DNA of 64,000 nt from Undaria pinnatifida (GCA_012845835.1 JABAKD010000001.1:13857684-13921683); one strand, 5' to 3'; positions 10,412 to 22,439 are shown, counted from the first letter of the stretch. Notes: generated by a model from the letters alone, not told the origin. Program-made: numbers and translations.

Positions 10412-12084
10412 TCCATACTAAGTTTATACAAATATTGTTTTATATCGAGCGATTCTTTTTCTAAAACTTCCGAGAAATCTCACCATCCGTAGGCGTTGCA
10501 TGATCTTTTTGTTCGCCGCTCGATCCCGTTCCCAGGTGGAAACGTCGTACCTCGAGGACACTGCTCCCAGGTGCTTCACCTGCGCGTACGGCCGACGATT
10601 TTCCCACGTCGGACCAATCACGACGGGACAGATCAACTAACGAGATTTTGTCTCCGCCTTACGTTTTGCTATTCAAAGACGTGCTTCGCCTTTTTTCTGG
10701 GCAGTGGATTACGTTCACAACCCGGGCAGGTCGATCACGATTTAGGTTGCATCTAGACCGTCCGCTGGGCGCAAACCAATGTCGGCGTGCAGGGCCTGCG
10801 TTTCGCGATACCTGCCGTATGTATAGTTGTTTCGTCTGTTACGTGCAGCGAAAGGGTTTTCACAAGCCAGAAAAAAGAACACAAAAACGGTTTTGGATCA
10901 GCTAGATCGTGTATCCTCTGGGATTACTTGACCTGTACGCCCCAGAGCGAAACGATTTTCGCGCATCAGACCGATCGATTATCATCTAGATCCACGTCGA
11001 AATGAATAACGACGCGTAATGCGACAGAGAGGTAGTGCATTTTTGGTCATCTATTTTCTGGGTAACGGGGGGGGGGGGGTTCTTGACCCGAAGTGTCGTC
11101 GAAAACAAAGTTCCTTGTCGTTTTTCAATATATTATTTCTCGTGCAGACGCGTGTGTCATAACTTCGATAGAAGAAGCACATTTTCGCAAAAAAAATGTT
11201 TCTTGATTCTGAACGACTTCGCCTCGGCTCCTTAAACCGAAACAATCGTCGAAAAACAAATTCGGCCATTCTTGTTTTTTCAAGTAGTGATTTCTTTTTT
11301 TGCACACGCAGGCCAGGCATTTATTTTCATTGGCTTGCGCTTTCAGTTTTCTCAAAAACCTTTTTTTTGTGGGTGAAGCATAGAGCGCTCCTCAAGCCGC
11401 CACACTCAGAAGGCACAAAAGAAAAGAAAAAAATAAGAGCCAGTGCAAATCTACCGTGAAACGTTTTTCTTCGCCAAAAAAAAAATGTGACCCAAAATCG
11501 TCGGAACTTCGGTCATTCTTGCTCTTCAAAATGCGATTTTGTTTGTACATCTAGGCCTGAGATTTTATTTGTTCATTGGGGGTTGCGCTTTCAGTTTTCT
11601 CAAAAATCCGTTTTTATTAGGGTGAAGCACAAAGAGCGCTCCGCAAGCCACCACCCCTCAGAAGACCGAAAAGAAAGAAAGAAAAAAAAAAGGAACCAGT
11701 CAGTGCACCTCTACCGTAGCCAATTTTTTTTTTTTTTTGGTCGAAAAAGTGTTTCTGGATGACGGGGCTCCGTAGCCTAAAGGCCATTATTTTTCCGAAA
11801 TATGAACTATTTTGTACACCTGCGCCGAGGATTGTGCTGATCATCGGGCGAGGTTACCATCGGGCGAGATACAGAGTAGCTTATCAAGCTACCACCCCTC
11901 AGAAGGCGAAAAAAAAATATAGCCAATGCACCTCTGCCGTACTATTAGTAGCATGTCTCTATACCTAGGCTTTTAGATTTCTGTTCATCGGGTTACACTG
12001 TCAGTATAAAGAGAGCTCCAGGCTGATTCAACGAAACCCTCCCCCCTCCCACCCCCCCAAAAAAACGGCGTCGACTTTTCTTAC
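10412..12084. other. Decayed MITE fragments, no gene
   Basis: T-rich and A-rich tracts alternate with MITE-1 terminal fragments (CACCTCTACCGTAGCC near 11710, CACCTCTGCCGTAC near 11930). Two similar blocks of about 250 bp (11.2-11.45 and 11.5-11.7 kb) share TTGCGCTTTCAGTTTTCTCA. No supported coding region was seen. Confidence 0.5.
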
Positions 12085-12320
12085 CGAACCTTTCATGGCT
12101 GCTCGACACGAGCAAAGATGCTAAGCCAAAAAAACGTCCATACAATACATGTACTTGTGCTTGCAAAGGGCTTTCGAGCGATGGCGTCGGCGTGACACGG
12201 GGGGCACCGTATTTCAGGGAGGCACCGCCGGCAGCTGGTTTCAAAACCGGTCATTTTCGATAAATAAAAATTGGGGGGCACGGGGGGGGGGGGGGGGGGG
12301 AGGGGGGGGGCTCTACCGTA
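12085..12320 (+). mobile_element. MITE-3 copy (marker CTCGACACGAGCAAAGATGC)
   Basis: Shared blocks CTCGACACGAGCAAAGATGC and GCTGGTTTCAAAACCGG recur at 27.6 kb and, inverted, at 28.9-29.1 kb. It ends in a G run and a CTCTACCGTAGGACGA terminus. No protein is encoded. Confidence 0.5.
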
Positions 12321-12584
12321 GGACGACTCAATCGTCGACAGATAATTCTTGGTTAGCAATATGATGCGTTTTCGTATGCCTAGGTCGTGTGGGCTGGTTC
12401 ATCGGTTCGCAGTTGCAGTTTACTCAAACAAGTAGCTTCGCGTGAGAAGGCAAAGAGCTCCTCATCAGGTTATGAGCCTCGGAAAAAAAAAAAGGGACGG
12501 TGCATCTCTACGAGTCGTTCCACGCTAGCCCCCCCCCCCCCCCCTTCCCCCAAAAACAAAATTATTTCACGAAATCTCCGGTAT

Positions 12585-12658
12585 TGAGACCAGATCAGCT
12601 CTCCCGGTCGTATCTCCTGAAAATCGTTGCCCATTGCCACCCCGGCGGTCATCGTTCG
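12585..12658 (-). mobile_element. MITE-3 fragment cut off at telomeric repeats
   Basis: The reverse complement reads through GGGCAACG, TTTTCAGGAGATACGACCGG and GAGAGCTGATCTGG, matching the middle of MITE-3. Homology stops where the TTAGGG block starts. Confidence 0.45.
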
Positions 12659-13082
12659 GGGTTAGGGTTAGGGGTTAGGGTCAGGGCTAGGTCTTAGGGG
12701 TTAGGGGTTAGGGTTAGGGTCTTAGGGTTAGGGTTAGAGTTAGCATTAGGGCTAGGGTTAGGGCTAGGTCTTAGGGGTTAGGGTTAGGGTCTTAGGGTTA
12801 GGGTTAGAGTTAGGGTTAGGGCTAGGGCTAGGGCTAGGTCTTAGGGGTTAGGGGATAGGGTTAGAGTCTTAGGGTTAGGGTTAGAGTTAGGGTTAGGGTT
12901 AGGGTTAGGGTTAGGGTTAGGTCTTAGGGGTATGGTTTACCCTTAGGGTTAGTTTACCCTAACCTCTAAAACCTAACCCTAACCTTAACCCTAACCCTAA
13001 CCCTCTAACCCTAATCCTAACCCTTAACTAACCCTAAGGGTCTTCGCGAACAAGAAAATAGAACATTTAGGGTTAGGGTTCG
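12658..13082. repeat. Interstitial telomeric repeats in head-to-head orientation
   Basis: Degenerate TTAGGG units (with TTAGGGG, TCAGGG and CTAGGG variants) fill about 12658-12952. They are followed by CCCTAA units at about 12957-13038, then a short TTAGGG remnant at 13065-13080. The order TTAGGG to CCCTAA on one strand is that expected where two chromosome ends are joined. Confidence 0.85.
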
Positions 13083-13182
13083 GATCACGACCTAGGACTG
13101 ACGAGCCCCGTCAGCCAAAAAAACGAAAAAACACTCCAGTAATTACAGGGGTTTTCACGGACCAGGTCGAGTCGCGGTAACC

Positions 13183-13602
<420 letters not shown>

Positions 13603-14525
13603 CTCGCATTAACTCTTGCCAAAAATCTAGTCTGTGGTGACACAAAGGTGCTGGAGCCCTAGAAAGATCCGAAAAACCAAGTGAAATCAACGTTCGTCCG
13701 GGAAATACTACCATTTCCCGCCTAAAACGCACGATACGACCCGTAACGACCTGTGAGACTCCAAAACCTTCTGACCCGACCCGAACCGACCCGTTTCGTG
13801 AGAAAACAAACACCTGCTGACCCGACCACACCCGACCCTGAGATTTATTCGAAGCTCCTAACGTGAGCGGCGGGTCGGGCCATGACCCGTGAAAATCCTT
13901 GAAAAAATATCCCCTTTCCCGTACGCAGGATGCCTCCATTAAGCTGAAGTGTGTGTATGATCAAGCACGACGACCAAACACGTTACCCGTGCGTTAGAGG
14001 TGCGGCGATTTGGTTACAAAGCTCCCCGCTTGAGGAGCTCTCTCTTTACCTTTACCCCTCCACCCCTTTACCTTACCCAAAACCCAGGTGGTTGAGAGGA
14101 ACGAAAGGTATAAAATCGACCGAAAATCCGATGGGGACTAGGTATACAACGTATTTATATGTGCATATATTGCCAAAACAAGAATTTGGAAAATACGGCG
14201 ACGTTGGGTGAAGGAGTCTTCGCCTTTCCGAAAATAGGTTGGGACAAAAAGCTACTATTAATACCTATTATCGTTGCACGTGTCACCAAGCCACCCTGAG
14301 CGCATACATGCTGCCTGCGTTTTTTTCAACTTCCGGGTTGGCCACGTGCTCACCAAGTGTTTGTTCTCCATGGCGATTCGCTGCAGCTCCCGCCTCCTGC
14401 ACAGCACGTTTATGCTCGCGCACCCTACCCCGCCCTCTCCGCCCTCCGGGGGGTTGCAGGTGAGCAGCAAGGATGACGGCGCCGTGAATATTCGCGTCAT
14501 ATGCTTTAAAAGTTCTCTGCCGCGT
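13603..14525. other. No recognisable gene
   Basis: Degenerate CGACCCG-rich repeats occupy about 13730-13870. The rest is unique-looking sequence with short frames on both strands. I see no splice-supported exon. Confidence 0.4.
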
Positions 14526-15010
14526 GCCGCACATAGTGAGGAGAAGTGGGGCAGGGGGAGGGGGGGGAGGAGAAGCGGGGGGGGCGGGGGGGGGGGGGGC
14601 AGGAGAAGCCGGGGGGGGGGGGGGGGGGGGAAGTGGGGGGGGGCGGGAAGAAGAAGCGGGGGGAGGGGGAGGAGGAGAAGCGGGGGGAGGGGGAGGAGGA
14701 GAAGCGGGGGGGGGGGGGGGGGGGGGGGGGGAGAAGCGGAGGGGGGAGGGGGAGGAGAAGCGGGGGGGGGGAAGGGGCAGGAAGTAGAGGGCGGGGGGCG
14801 AGCGTGGCGGCAGCGGCGGCGGGGGGGGGCAAGGTTGAGTGGGGAGAGGGGGGGAGGGGGGAAGGGGGAGAGGCAGGCAGGGTTGAGTGAAGAGGGGGGA
14901 AGGGGGGAGGGGGGAGTGAGGAACGGGGGAGGGGGGAACCGGGGGAGGGGGAGGGAGGAAGGAGGGGGCGAAGGAAGAAGGGCGGGGGAGGCGGGGGGGA
15001 TGGGGAAGTG
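14526..15010 (+). repeat. G-rich minisatellite (GGGGGAGGAGAAGC units)
   Basis: Purine-only DNA has very long G runs and repeated GGAGAAGCGGGG units. All frames through it encode Gly/Arg/Glu on this strand or Pro/Ser on the other, and reflect composition. Confidence 0.85.
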
Positions 15011-15287
15011 GCAGTTTCAGCGTTGGAAATCTTGAAGAGACGATAAAAAATCAATCGTGGCAGCAGTCGATGCCGCCAAGAACCGATCGTGCCTACGACC
15101 TGATACTATATTTGCCGCCGACTGACTACAGGCAAACGGGGGCCGGGGTGGGGGGGCAGAACTGCAGCAGCATCGGGAATCGAGAAGGGTTGAAATTCAC
15201 ACTTATCGATAGCCTGCCCTGGCATGCGAAAATGTACTTGTCGATCACGACGATGGTCCATCGTAGGGAGAGCCCGTCGCAACGGTA

Positions 15288-15595
15288 ACGCATACGCTAC
15301 GATAGAGGCAGCACTTGTCGACTTTTTTTTGTCTAGATGACAATCCTTAACCACAAAACAACCGTCCAAAATTTCACAACTCTATTGATAAACTGTTCGT
15401 CATACACACAGGCCGTACACGATTGTGATTGTTCATCGGGGTAGCACTGCTGCTGCTGTTGTTGTTGTTGTTGTTGTTTTCCCCCCCACAGAATCATTTT
15501 TTTGGTTGGAACAAGTATATCGATAGAGCTCTCCCTCTCGACTGACGAGCCTCAGGAACAAAACGGCGGGTACGTCTACCGTGGCTTGCGTGCCC
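15288..15595 (+). mobile_element. MITE-1-like element with internal CTG/GTT repeat
   Basis: The left end is ACGCTACGATAGAGGCAGCA and the right end is ACGTCTACCGTGGCTTGCGT. The interior holds GTTCATCGGGG and a short CTG/GTT microsatellite near 15450. It is a diverged relative of the MITE-1 family. Confidence 0.45.
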
Positions 15596-15831
15596 GATGC
15601 TACAGGGTGGTGGAAAGGGTCCCGCCTAACTAGGCGGTGGTGTTGTAATGCTCTCTCCGGTATCCCCAGGAAATGAAACCGCTTGAATATTGACAGGTCC
15701 GCCCGTACATCCGGCCGACCTGCTATCCCGCCGTTTCAGGGGAGGAGAGTGTTATAAGGCTTAGTTTGGGTAAGCTATTGGCTAACCTTTTGCAAGTGGT
15801 CAAACGGACTATACCCCACTAATACCTTAGC

Positions 15832-16012
15832 AGTGGCGTGCGAGAGCAGCATGACTGCCTGACTTACTGGGGAAAGTCGCCTCATTCCTTCCAGGCTATG
15901 GGTGCGATTCCCCAGTCGCGCCAAGCGATTTTTTTATTGGCCGCGTTAGCCGCCTTGCATCGGGGTACCGCCTCGTTCAGATCACAGGGTACCGTCTCGT
16001 CGAGCTACGGAG
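15832..16012 (+). mobile_element. Pogo-like MITE copy (AAGGCGGT family), diverged
   Basis: It shares the order CAGTGGCGTGCGAGAGCA, CCAGGCTATGGGTGCGATTC, CGCGCCAAGCGATTTTT and CGGGGTACCGCCT with copies at 44.4, 52.8, 55.5 and 60.5 kb. No transposase is present. Assignment to pogo/Tigger rests on the CAGT-type ends and is inferred. Confidence 0.45.
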
Positions 16013-17086
16013 TGCAGCAGATTTCTAAAGAATTTTCTGAATTCCAAACACAAAGAGCTGAAATATGTTTTCTCGCCCAAAAACATGACTTCGAAGGCGT
16101 TCGTTTCGCGAAAAACCAAATGCCGGTTCTATGCGCCGGTCCTCGAAAAAGACAAGTACTGCACTCTCGCAAAAAGAAATGTTTCGCTAGCCGGTGCCTC
16201 CACCCTCGAGTGGAGCTCAACCCCCCAGTCAGAACCATTTTGCACGAAATACGTGCAGCCTGCTACCGTGTGGGAGGCCTCACTCCTACACCTGGCTTTC
16301 AGAAGAAGCGGAAGCGCAGCCGGAAAACAATAAATGGACACGGAAGATTTCTCGCGGTTTGTGGCCAAACAGTAGCTCGCCTCCCCGTGAGGCATCAACA
16401 CTCACTGGAGAATGGTTGTGCCGGATGTAGACGGAGGGAATATCAGTTTAACGTGGAGAGGACGCGCGCGGTGGGGTTCCCAGCCTACAAGGGCGATTGT
16501 CGGTGTTGGAGCCCAGTGAAAATCGTTTTTGTTGCCCAACTGAAACCCACTATGCCAGCGCCAGCATCGGTACTACACGCAATAGGCGGCGTCGGCGTCC
16601 GGCATGTAGAGATTACTCGGACTCGTAGCACGGTCTGATGCATGTGATTTGTGTCCTTTTTTTGTAATCCCGAAAAGGGCGTACAAGAATAATTTCCTGG
16701 ATGCCTGCTTTGGGTCCTCCCGGGACGAGAGAGACAGGACGATACCTTCTCTCACCCCGCCCTCTGGTATTCCGGTACCTCTGGTGCCCCTCTGCCTTCA
16801 ATGACCAACACGTGACCAAACATGTCTGCGGCATCCCCCGCCATCGACTCCTCCATGTGATCGACGGTAACCCCCCCCCCCCCCGCCCACGAGGTGTCCA
16901 CTTACGGCATACCTACACCGGTGTGTTGCTAGCTAGGAGCGTACCGACGCTACAAGAAAAAAAAACAAAAACGCTGTACTGAGATAGGGAAAGGAAGTGT
17001 CACTTGTTTACGCGCTCCGCCGTCGCCATCTCTATCTGCGAACTGGTATCGCTTCTTCCCTAGTGGAAAGGTGCTGGGGAATTAAA
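16013..17086. other. No supported gene; long ATG-less frame
   Basis: A plus frame is open from the preceding MITE to 16638 (266 codons, no ATG at its start) and is Lys/Arg/Cys-rich in the middle. It has no recognisable domain. A C run lies at about 16870-16884. Confidence 0.3.
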
Positions 17087-17511
17087 GGTTAATAAAAGCC
17101 TGGCCAATTCGCTTTTCGAGCGAGAGAAGTAGTTATTTTAGGGGACTAGCGCCATGGTAAGATTCTTTGGTCAGGCTGCGCGATGGAATACCTTCGAAGT
17201 CATCTTTTGGAGGGCGATATATTGAGCTCCTCGTGTACGTTGGAGCTCAGGAGCTTCCGCCGCAACTGGTATCGCTTCTTTCCTGGGGGAGAGGTACTGT
17301 GCTGGAGAGTCATCCCTCGGCAGGGAGGGGTGCGGAAGAAAGCTTCTGAGCTCCAAACACACGAGGAGCTCAGTTCAGTATCTCACCCTCCAAAAAGTGG
17401 CTTCGAAGAAATTCGATCGCGCGCAGCCTGACCAAAGAATGTTACCATGCGCGCTAGTCCCCTAAAACAACTTCGCACACTCGAAAAAAGCTTGCTGAGG
17501 CTTTTAACCTG
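17087..17511. mobile_element. Foldback element with inverted arms of about 150 bp
   Basis: The left arm contains CTTTTCGAGCGAGAGAAGT, TTTTAGGGGACTAGCGCC, TTCTTTGGTCAGGCTGCGCG and TTGAGCTCCTCGTGTACGTT. The right arm holds the same blocks in reverse order and complement (for example GGTGCAGCC-equivalent GCGCGCAGCCTGACCAAAGA and GCGCGCTAGTCCCCTAAAAC). The loop contains ACTGGTATCGCTTCTTTCCT, which also occurs just upstream at about 17041. One solo arm lies at about 20955. Confidence 0.7.
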
Positions 17512-17935
17512 TAATCTTCACTTGCGGAGCTCAAAGAAAATTAACCCCCAAAAAATGCAATCCATACCGCAAGAGGACTCGGTGGGAAATCGATTCACCG
17601 TCTATCGCGGGAGGGAGGGCCTAGCAAATCAGGGCCGAACACGGATAAGGAAAGAAACAGTGGAGTATTGTGCCAGGTATGTTGTTTTTGGCGTACACCG
17701 TATAGGTGATCATTACTGCCAGGTGTGGTCCTCCGCAACAGCATGCTCAACCCACTTTCTGCGGCAAAAATCGTCCAGTGACTATGGACCCATGCTACTA
17801 CAGAGGTTGAACTGCCATTTTTCTTTTCTCGGGATGCTGTTACTCGAGAGAGGAGCTCTTTGCCTCGCCCGAACACCTCTTTTGTGGCCGCGGCTGCGGT
17901 AAGGTGGCAATTTTTTGGGACCTCTTTTTGTGGTG

Positions 17936-18330
17936 CCTCGGGATAACTCGCTCGCGCGAGCGAGTTGCGAGCCAGTGCCCCCCCCCATCAGTTTGCACGG
18001 CCTTAGGCTTTTTCCGTGCTTGGGTTTTGTTTGCCGTTGTATGAAACCGCGATGCGATGGTTAGGTAGCTACGCCGCGCCAAAAAAAAGATCGCCTAATT
18101 TGTTCGTTTTTGTCAAATCGAGGTGCAGAGTCACTCTCGCGGGCCGCTGAAGGCCAGCAATGACAAACGACACAGTTAGGGGGGTCCCCGTCGCGGTCGT
18201 TTGTTTTGTGCGCGTGCTCGGGGTCACTCGCGCGAGTGAGCCATCTCGTTCCATACGGTCGTAGGCTTTCGTTGTCTTTAAGGGTTTCGATGGGAATCGC
18301 TAGCGGGATGGTTAGGTACGCTGCGCCAAC
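17936..18330 (+). repeat. Tandem duplication carrying perfect palindromes
   Basis: Two related blocks about 280 bp apart each contain a palindrome. Positions 17945-17966 hold a 22-base perfect palindrome centred on TCGCGCGA, and 18224-18239 hold TCACTCGCGCGAGTGA. Both are followed by GATGGTTAGGTA(G)C and CGC(C)GCGCCAA. Confidence 0.6.
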
Positions 18331-18606
18331 ACAAGCCGCCTAACGCGTGTTTGTCGACGAGGTAGAGAGGAACTCATGCGAGTGGTGATTGTGGGGGTAT
18401 ATCGCCCGTACCGTACCGTAGCCTTGATCCATTATGGAAAAGGGAGCAACCCCCCCCCCCCTCCCCCCCCAAACGCAGAAATGGTCTTGGATAAATCATG
18501 AAGGTGCAACTCGATAAACAAGCCCATGTTGCCAACGAAAAGCCAATGCGAACAGACAGACATTGGGCAGGTCCCCAGTTTAGGCTTCGAGTGGCCAAAA
18601 TATCGA

Positions 18607-18909
18607 CCGCGCTACGGCAGAGGCGCTGCTTTTTGTTGTTTTTGTTTTTTTCATTTTTTGAAGATCCTAGCCACTTGAGGAGGAGCTCTATGCCTTCTTA
18701 ACGCAAGATATAGAAAAAAAAACTCTTTTTTTAGAGGAAAATGAATGTGTCACCCTATACTATGAACAATATCATGTCTTAGTCATGTAGACGGGGAAAG
18801 AAAAGAAAAAAACAATTAAAAAGTGACGTTTCCAGTCATATTGGGTTAAGAAGTGCCGAACTTCGGAAAAAAAAATGGGGGGGAAAGTGATACCTCTACC
18901 GTAGCCGGC
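18607..18909 (+). mobile_element. MITE-1 copy g
   Basis: The ends are CGCGCTACGGCAGAGGCGCT and TACCTCTACCGTAGCCG, in inverted orientation, with an A/T-rich interior that includes GTTTCCAGTCATATTGGGTT. Confidence 0.5.
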
Positions 18910-19489
18910 GTCTACAGGGAGCAATGTGAGCGCCCAGCGGTACGGATGAGGTCCATGCCACGCCCGTGTCTCCCGACCCTTTCCGTTGCCGTCCGGGCAT
19001 CAACTCTTGTCATCCTCCAACCATGCAGTAGTCTACACCGGGGTCATGATGTTTTATCGTCAATATTTCCGGCTGAAGTCCCAAGAGAGTTGAGGAAGTC
19101 CGTTCCCAGCACCTCTACCCGCAGCACACGTCTATGGTGCTACGTACTCCCCCAGGCAGATGCTGTGCCCGAAAAAAATCGGGTGGAGTTCTAGCCTAAA
19201 TAAAGGATCAATTAGACTCTACACTTTCTAAGGCGACGCGCGGTACGATACCGACGATAGAGGTATATGACATGACCGCACAGTTTTTCGCCCGAGAGCT
19301 GTTTCCTGGATGACGAAAAAAAAGCGGACTTCTTAACCCTAAATTTGTCCAGATTTTCATCTTCGTTTTCTCCAAACAATTTTCGTTTCGTATGATACCT
19401 TCCAACAGGTCCTTTCGATGGTTTGTCCGGCAGCAGTGGCAGTAGTGTTGGTAGTAGTTTATTTTTCCCCGCCCTCGATCAGTTTTCGG

Positions 19490-19690
19490 TGAGAAACGTA
19501 GAGCTCCTTAACGCCTTTACAACTGAAAAACCGTTTCTTGGGACAAAATTACTTGGATTTAGTATAGGGAGGGGTTCGGGGGCTCTAAAGGGATTAACGC
19601 CTTCACGGCTGGCAACAACCCGATTATGGCGGACAAAATACTTGAAATTAGAATAGGGAAGGGCTTCGGGCTTTTGCTAAGGGATAACGC
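19490..19690 (+). repeat. Tandem pair of a roughly 85-bp block
   Basis: The block begins CTTAACGCCTTTACAACTG and ends GGGCTCTAAAGGGATTAAC, and a second diverged copy follows immediately. Related blocks occur at 8.7, 47.6, 53.4 and 58.6 kb. Confidence 0.55.
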
Positions 19691-19699
19691 TGTGGATGC

Positions 19700-19955
19700 T
19701 TAGCCGAGAATGGGACATGTAGCGTCCCCTTAAAAAAAAGGGCTGCTTTTTAGCTCCATTGCGAACTGAGGTAGACCCGTAAAGACAGGTAAGATGTCCC
19801 ATTTCCCGAGAAATGGAACCTCTACCTTAGCCGAAAAACGGGACATATAGCGTCTCCTAAACAAAAGGATATATATATATTAGCTCCTTTGCGAACTGAG
19901 ATAGACTGAAAGACAAGCAAGATGTCCCCATTTCCCGAGAAACGGGACCTCTCTA
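19700..19955 (+). repeat. Tandem pair of a roughly 130-bp block
   Basis: Both copies contain TTAGCCGA, GGGACAT, TAGCGTC, TTGCGAACTGAG, AAGATGTCCC and TTTCCCGAGAAA in the same order. No gene was seen. Confidence 0.6.
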
Positions 19956-20479
19956 TATTGGAAAAAAGTATGCAGAGGCACTCAGGGCATGGTCCCTGCG
20001 CCCAGGTACCAGCTTCGGGGTATGCAGCAGGCGCGTAGTCAATCATATTAATTTGTTAATATATGTTCTGGATGTCGTGACCTCACACTGTTTGGTCGTA
20101 TTCATAGGTGTAAGTGATGAGCCTAAGGAAATCAATGGTGTACCTCCGCCGTGCCACGCGCGTAAGGCTCACCTGTTTCCGCGCTCCACCTCCGCATCTC
20201 TGGCTGCAAGTATCGCCTTCTTCTTGGGGCGAGTCTTGAGGTGGGCAAGCTGAAGGGTCTGTGGGGTGGAGTTGTCCACCGTCCCAGTTCCCGGTGCCCT
20301 TGCACTGATCTCTGCCAGTCTTTTCTCGTGGTGAGCTCGAAACCTTGCCTGCCGGCGTGAAAAACCAAAACGAGAGGCGACGTTTCAGCAGCTTAATTGC
20401 CCAGTTGTTGAGAGCGCGAGAAACATCAGCCGGGAGTCATTCCACGGCAGCGATTGCTTTTCTTGGGACAAGCCTTTCG

Positions 20480-20898
20480 GACCTTGTTACGTTGTTACCT
20501 TGTTACCTTGTTACCTTGTTGCCTTGTTACGTTGTTACGTTGTTACGTTGTTACGTTGTTATCTTGTTACGTTGTTACGTTGTTACGTTGTTACCTTGTT
20601 ACCTTGTTACCTTGTTACCTTGTTGTCTTGTTACCTTGTTACCTTGTTTACCTTGTGATCTTGTTACCTTGTTGCCTTGTTACGTTGTTACGTTGCTATC
20701 TTGTTACCTTGTTACCTTGTTTCCTTGTTTCCTTGTTACCTTGTTACCTTGTTACCTTCTTGCCTTGTTACCTTGTTACCTTGTTACCTTCTTGCCTTGT
20801 TACCTTGTAACCTTGTTACCTTGTTACGTTGTTACCTTGTTACTTTGTTACCTTGATACCTTGTTACCTTGTTACCTTGTTACCTTGTTACCTTGTTA
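20480..20898 (+). repeat. 8-bp satellite (TTGTTACC/TTGTTACG)
   Basis: About 50 tandem copies of an 8-bp unit occur with C/G variation at the last base. Because 8 is not a multiple of 3, the frames encode a three-frame repeat of Leu/Val/Thr/Cys/Tyr and are not evidence of a gene. Confidence 0.9.
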
Positions 20899-20954
20899 GC
20901 GGTTGGGCTCCTCAACCGTGAAACTATCAGCGAGCACGATAACTTTACGAGTTT

Positions 20955-21060
20955 ATTTGTTTTTAGGACTAGCGCATGGAAAATGTTGGTGGGGTTGCGC
21001 AAACGAACGCTTTCGAAGCCATGTTTCGCGTGAAGTCTTGAGTTCCTCCCGTTAGGACCT
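20955..21060 (+). mobile_element. Solo arm of the foldback element
   Basis: TTTTTAGGACTAGCGCATGG, GGGTTGCGCAAACGAACGC and TTCGAAGCCAT match the arm of the element at 17.1-17.5 kb. Confidence 0.45.
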
Positions 21061-21423
21061 CAGAAATTTCCTAGAATATTCTGCACCGCTAGCATCGGAT
21101 GGCTCGCTTGTGCAAGCCACATGAACCATTTAGTATCGCGAGTGACGATATAGTGAGGGTGGGGTGTGCATGCTGCGCGTAGCCCAATCGCGGCATCTCT
21201 ACTAATGGGTTACAGCAGTGCTGGGGCTTTGTAGACGAGTGCCACTATTGGAAGGAATTAGTCTTTTTTTCTGCTACATTTTTATTTCGAATAGCGGGGG
21301 CTCCCTAATCCTGCCAGGGCTGGAAAAACGCGGTCGAAACAACCAAGGCGCGTGCCTTGTCAACGGTTTTTTGTGTGAGCGCGCATCAAGAGGAGGGGGG
21401 GGGAGGGAAGGGCTTTGGGTGGC

Positions 21424-22110
21424 ATAGATGTAGGCGTTTGCTATACGTGTGGTGCTAGGTCTAGGCGATGGTGCGGGTGGTGGGGAAGGACGGGGCGTTG
21501 GGGGCGGCGGTGGGTGGCAATTGCAGCAGCGGCATGGACGGCTCTAAAAAGATAATGAGTTGATATCCAGTGCGTAAAGTGTTTATTACTCTGGCGGATT
21601 TCGATATTAGGTGGGGCGTTTGAGCAAGGAAGACCGAGGAAGAAAAAAAAAGGGGGGGGGGAGGGGGGATAGGGTTTTTTAGGAGGTTTAGGTCACATGT
21701 TATATTCAAATACACTCCGGCTGTGAGATCAAGGATATGTAGGGGCTTGTTGTACGCGAAGTCTAGGCGATCGTGCGGGTGGTGGGAAGGAGGGGGCGTT
21801 GGAGGGGGGGGTTGAAGGGGGTGGGGGGAAAGAATGAAAACTACCTCATGGATGGTTAGAAAGATAATGACGTGATATATCAACTGCGTAGAGATGTTTA
21901 TTACTCTGGCCGATTTCGATTGTAAGTGGGGCGTTTGAACAAACTGGGCGGAAAAAAAAAACAAAAAAAAAACAAAAAGGGGGGTGGGGGGGGGAAGGGC
22001 TGGGAGGTTTGGACAAGAGGGATCGGGGGGGAAGGGGGGGCGGGGGGGACACTTCAATATGTGCGCGGAAACTATAAATCCTTAAAGGGGATAAATCTGA
22101 CGGTTGTGGC
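21424..22110 (+). repeat. G-rich dispersed repeat, two tandem halves
   Basis: Two diverged copies (about 21424-21760 and 21760-22110) share CTAGGCGATNGTGCGGGTGG, AAAGATAATGA, GTTTATTACTCTGG and GTGGGGCGTTTGA. The same block occurs inverted at 41.3-41.9 kb. The intervening stretch to 22430 holds nothing I recognise. Confidence 0.65.
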
Positions 22111-22439
22111 AAGAAGACATCCCTTTATATCATCTGCCTGGTACAGTTTACTATTCTAGAAGGTTTGATGTTAGATGCAGTATGCAACCCAGTGCTTAGG
22201 TGTAGTAAACAACGTGTTAAATCTTAATAATTTGTTACTGCACATGGATCGAAAGATAGAAAAGTTTTGTAGTCACCATTATTTTCTGACATCGATCGGC
22301 CATGAAACCTTCGATAAAGAAGATCACTAGTTTCGCGATGGGGCTATCGTAGAATCAGTCCTCTATTGTAGCACCAGCGATCACGAGCGGGTCAACGAGA
22401 AAACAGTACTACAGCAGGCGCGTGCTACCCGAAGTCCGT

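Noticed and set aside
14274-15054. Gly/Arg-rich and Pro/Ser-rich frames of 180-250 codons
   Set aside because: Compositional artefacts of purine-only, G-run DNA.
15838-16638. 266-codon plus-strand frame
   Set aside because: No ATG, begins inside a MITE, no domain; kept only as a note on that stretch.
20345-20899. Leu/Val/Thr/Cys repeat ORF
   Set aside because: Direct reading of an 8-bp satellite in all three phases.
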